A DNA stretch of 64,000 bases from JAGPUQ01 sp050250395. Lineage in GTDB: Bacteria; Pseudomonadota; Gammaproteobacteria; Pseudomonadales; Porticoccaceae. The DNA lies in assembly GCA_050250395.1 (NCBI GenBank), contig JBFWOQ010000009.1, positions 1-64,000 of the forward strand. The letters are read 5' to 3'. Positions 61,863-64,000 of the stretch are shown here, one piece after another (positions within the stretch are counted from its first letter, which is position 1; each line of letters starts with the position of its first letter). Made by a program: the position numbers and the translations under genes. Below the pieces are notes generated by a model. It did not search any database, was not told where the DNA came from, and worked only from the letters and a program-made list of their open reading frames with translations.

Positions 61863-63380
61863 TCACGGCAACCGACGCCGGAGTGCGCCGATGGAGCACA
61901 TTAACGGTCCTCGGCAGAGCGGTGTGACAAGCACGGCGGCAAAAAGAGCCATCGCGGCGGCGAGCAATAACAATACGGCGGATGGCAAAGCGCGATCAAG
62001 GGCGGTCGCTGGCGCCATCAGCCACACCGCGCCAACGGCCGCGAATGCCACCAGTATCGGCGCCAACACATCCCGGCCATACCACCTCCACATTTCATCC
62101 GGAAGCAGCTTGCGGTGCATCAGCGGCACGGCCAGCGCAATACAGCAACTGTTGAAGACAATCCACGCAACGGGCGCCGCGATGACACCAAAGGCCTTGA
62201 CGCCGAGATAGATCGCGGGCACCAGCGTCACGACAGCCACCAGGTTCACTGTCGCAGGGAGCCGGGTCCAGCCGTGCGCGAGTTGCAGCGAATACGGCAG
62301 ATTCATCAGGCCATTGAGCATATTGCCGACGACCAGCAAGCTGACCAGCGGTGCCACGACGCGGGTCAGTTCCAGGTCCCGGGTCCACAGCAGCACCAGA
62401 TGATCGGAGAAGAACGCCAGCACCAGCGCCGCGGGCACCAGCGCCAGGGTCAAAGCCTGGCAGTAGCGGTGATAGGCTTCGGCCAACCGATGCTGGTCAC
62501 CCTGCACCACCAGCTCGGTCAGGCGCGGATAGACGGCGTTGGTGATGGGCGCGACCATGATATACAGGGCCGCAGCCAATGTACTGGCGAGGGCGTAGTG
62601 ACCGAATTGCGCGAGGGGCAGCAGTCGGGACAGCAGCACCTTGTCCGCCTGGGTGAGCAGGATTCCCAGCGCGGTGATGACGCTCATGCCCGCCGCGAAC
62701 CGCCAGATGCCGCGCAAAGCCTGCCAGCGAAACCGCAGCGGCGCGGAAACGGCGGGCAGCAGCCGCCGCATTCTCACCGCCAACACCAGTGCTTCGAGCC
62801 CGGTCACCACCGCCTGGTAGATGAAAAACGCCTGACTGGTCGGCGCCAGCCAGGCCAGCACGGGAATCACTCCCAGCCCGCGCAGCGTCGCGAACCCGGC
62901 GGTGACGAGGTTGAGCCATACCTGATCCTGCAAGCCCTGGATGGTGCTGCGATACAGGGTCGCGAGCCAGCGCAACGCAACGACCACGCCCATGGCCATC
63001 AGCGCCTGGGAAACCGTTGCGGTCGCCAGGGCCTGCGGCCGCAACCAGTCCCCCGCAAGCCAGGGCGAAGCGACCGCCAGGCCCGCGGCAATGCCGATGG
63101 CTATCGCCCAATACACGCGCTCGATGGCGTGGACCAGCGCGCGCATCCCCTGCGGGCTATGCGCGCCGGCCTGAAACCGCGCCGCCTCGCGGCTCAGGGC
63201 CGGCGCCATGCCCATGTCCAGCACCAGGAATACCGATTGCAGCACGGCGAACACCCCGATTACGCCGTAAGCTTCCATGCCCAGAATGCGGACATAAAGC
63301 GGGATGAAGGCAACGCCCATCAAACCGGTCCAGGCGGCGCCGAAATAATTGGCGAGCAGGTTGCGCGTTACCTTGCCCAT
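61863..63380 (-). CDS. Wzx-like oligosaccharide flippase
   Basis: 505 residues from ATG 63380 and about 14 membrane spans (MATE/MOP superfamily). MGKVTRNLLANYFGAAWTGLMGVAFIPLYVRILGMEAYGVIGVFAVL at the N-terminus is typical of PST-family flippases. It moves lipid-linked repeat units to the periplasm. The repeat-unit polymerase (Wzy) and ligase are not in the window. Confidence 0.88.
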   Translation of the reverse strand: MGKVTRNLLANYFGAAWTGLMGVAFIPLYVRILGMEAYGVIGVFAVLQSVFLVLDMGMAPALSREAARFQAGAHSPQGMRALVHAIERVYWAIAIGIAAGLAVASPWLAGDWLRPQALATATVSQALMAMGVVVALRWLATLYRSTIQGLQDQVWLNLVTAGFATLRGLGVIPVLAWLAPTSQAFFIYQAVVTGLEALVLAVRMRRLLPAVSAPLRFRWQALRGIWRFAAGMSVITALGILLTQADKVLLSRLLPLAQFGHYALASTLAAALYIMVAPITNAVYPRLTELVVQGDQHRLAEAYHRYCQALTLALVPAALVLAFFSDHLVLLWTRDLELTRVVAPLVSLLVVGNMLNGLMNLPYSLQLAHGWTRLPATVNLVAVVTLVPAIYLGVKAFGVIAAPVAWIVFNSCCIALAVPLMHRKLLPDEMWRWYGRDVLAPILVAFAAVGAVWLMAPATALDRALPSAVLLLLAAAMALFAAVLVTPLCRGPLMCSIGALRRRLP

Positions 63381-63397
63381 GATGGGGGACCGGCCGC

Positions 63398-64000
63398 TTA
63401 CGGTTGGATTCGCTTCAGATACCCATCCGGCGCGACCGTGATCAGCAGCTTGTGCTGAATGCTCCTGTCGATGTCGAATTCCGGGTGGCTTTTCAGGTAT
63501 TCCCAGACTGCGGTCTTGGGGTTGTTGCCCGGCCCCCAGGGGCGGTCGGGGAACATGTCCTCCGGCATGTCTTCGATGATGGTATCGAACACCACGCAAT
63601 AGCTCCCTGCGCTGACGAGCGGCGCATAGGCTTCCAGCTCCGCCAGTACGTGATCATGGGTATGGTTGCTATCCAGACACACCAGCACGCGCGAATGATC
63701 GGCAGCGACGGCCCGCACCTGCGCGATGATTTCCGGCGCGATGCTGGAGCCCTGGATCATCTGGATGCGCGAGGCCATCGGGTGCGCCTCGATCGCCGCG
63801 CGGTTATGGGCGCGGATGTCGATGTCGACGCCCAGGACCTGGCGCCGCGACACACGCGGATCCAGCGTGGCGCCGGCCTCGATGGCCTCGCACAAATCAA
63901 GCAGGGCAAGCATCGAGGCGCTCATGATCAGCGAACCACCATGAGCGATGCCGGTCTCGATGATCAGATCGGGCTTGATCTGCCAGATAAGCTCCTGCAT
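63398..64000 (-). CDS. CmcI-like (cephalosporin hydroxylase family) SAM methyltransferase, 5' end outside window
   Basis: At least 200 residues; the gene appears to continue past 64000. ELIWQIKPDLIIETGIAHGGSLIMSASMLAL is the SAM-binding block, GVDIDIRAHNR and LDSNHTHDHVLAELEAYAPLVSAGSYCVVFDT follow. These match the CmcI/RmhI family (annotated cephalosporin hydroxylase), which are sugar O-methyltransferases in polysaccharide loci. Upstream part of the gene not visible. Confidence 0.82.
   Translation of the reverse strand: MQELIWQIKPDLIIETGIAHGGSLIMSASMLALLDLCEAIEAGATLDPRVSRRQVLGVDIDIRAHNRAAIEAHPMASRIQMIQGSSIAPEIIAQVRAVAADHSRVLVCLDSNHTHDHVLAELEAYAPLVSAGSYCVVFDTIIEDMPEDMFPDRPWGPGNNPKTAVWEYLKSHPEFDIDRSIQHKLLITVAPDGYLKRIQP

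Overview
The window looks like a chromosomal contig from a high-GC gammaproteobacterium that respires and builds its own c-type cytochromes. The evidence is the rpsU–yqeY–dnaG–rpoD macromolecular-synthesis cluster, a complete ccmABCDEFGHI operon, an FNR-type oxygen sensor with all four cluster cysteines, and a lipoprotein cytochrome c5. Gene content suggests a Chromatiales-like relative, but I cannot place it more precisely from sequence alone.

Layout. 1–4.3 kb is a small accessory patch: the end of an IS3-type element sits inside a PHP/ABC-ATPase gene of the TrlF type, followed by an RHH/PIN toxin–antitoxin pair and two remnants of a RelE-headed UvrD helicase. 4.3–9.7 kb holds a conserved protein of unknown function, tRNA-Arg(CCG) with a partially duplicated 5' end, cytochrome c5, cca and a pteridine reductase. 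9.7–21.4 kb is housekeeping: hsp20, folK, folB and tsaD, then rpsU, yqeY, dnaG, rpoD and tRNA-Ile2, then a HerA/DUF853 ATPase, trpS and an FMN-dependent 2-hydroxyacid dehydrogenase. 21.4–28.8 kb holds a dienelactone hydrolase, two small membrane proteins, four tandem acyl-CoA dehydrogenase paralogues of identical length, and a VIT1/CCC1 metal transporter. 28.9–35.9 kb is the ccm operon on the minus strand. 36–41.8 kb holds a DUF2064 nucleotidyl/glycosyltransferase, a sirtuin, periplasmic MsrA, a universal stress protein, a HemN-like protein without the radical-SAM cysteines, and fnr.

42–64 kb, almost entirely on the minus strand, is a surface-polysaccharide (O-antigen/exopolysaccharide) locus. 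It has dTDP-rhamnose genes (rfbB, A, C, D), GDP-6-deoxyhexose genes (gmd, fcl), at least six glycosyltransferases, methyltransferases (including an FkbM type), a Wzx-like flippase and a CmcI-like protein cut by the window end. Within it, 48.9–56.7 kb is an island of REP palindromes around a RAYT transposase, with two toxin–antitoxin pairs. The segment at about 57.4–61.9 kb reads visibly AT-richer and contains a decayed gmd fragment, consistent with imported DNA.

Structures that the genes do not explain: (i) two families of GTAG-headed REP palindromes confined to the RAYT neighbourhood; (ii) a MITE-like element with perfect 16-bp terminal inverted repeats next to the rfbD stop codon, with a diverged second copy and a probable collapsed third; (iii) tandem repeats just 3' of both tRNA genes; (iv) the gapless four-copy acyl-CoA dehydrogenase array; (v) the HemN-like protein lacking its iron–sulfur ligands, overlapping fnr.
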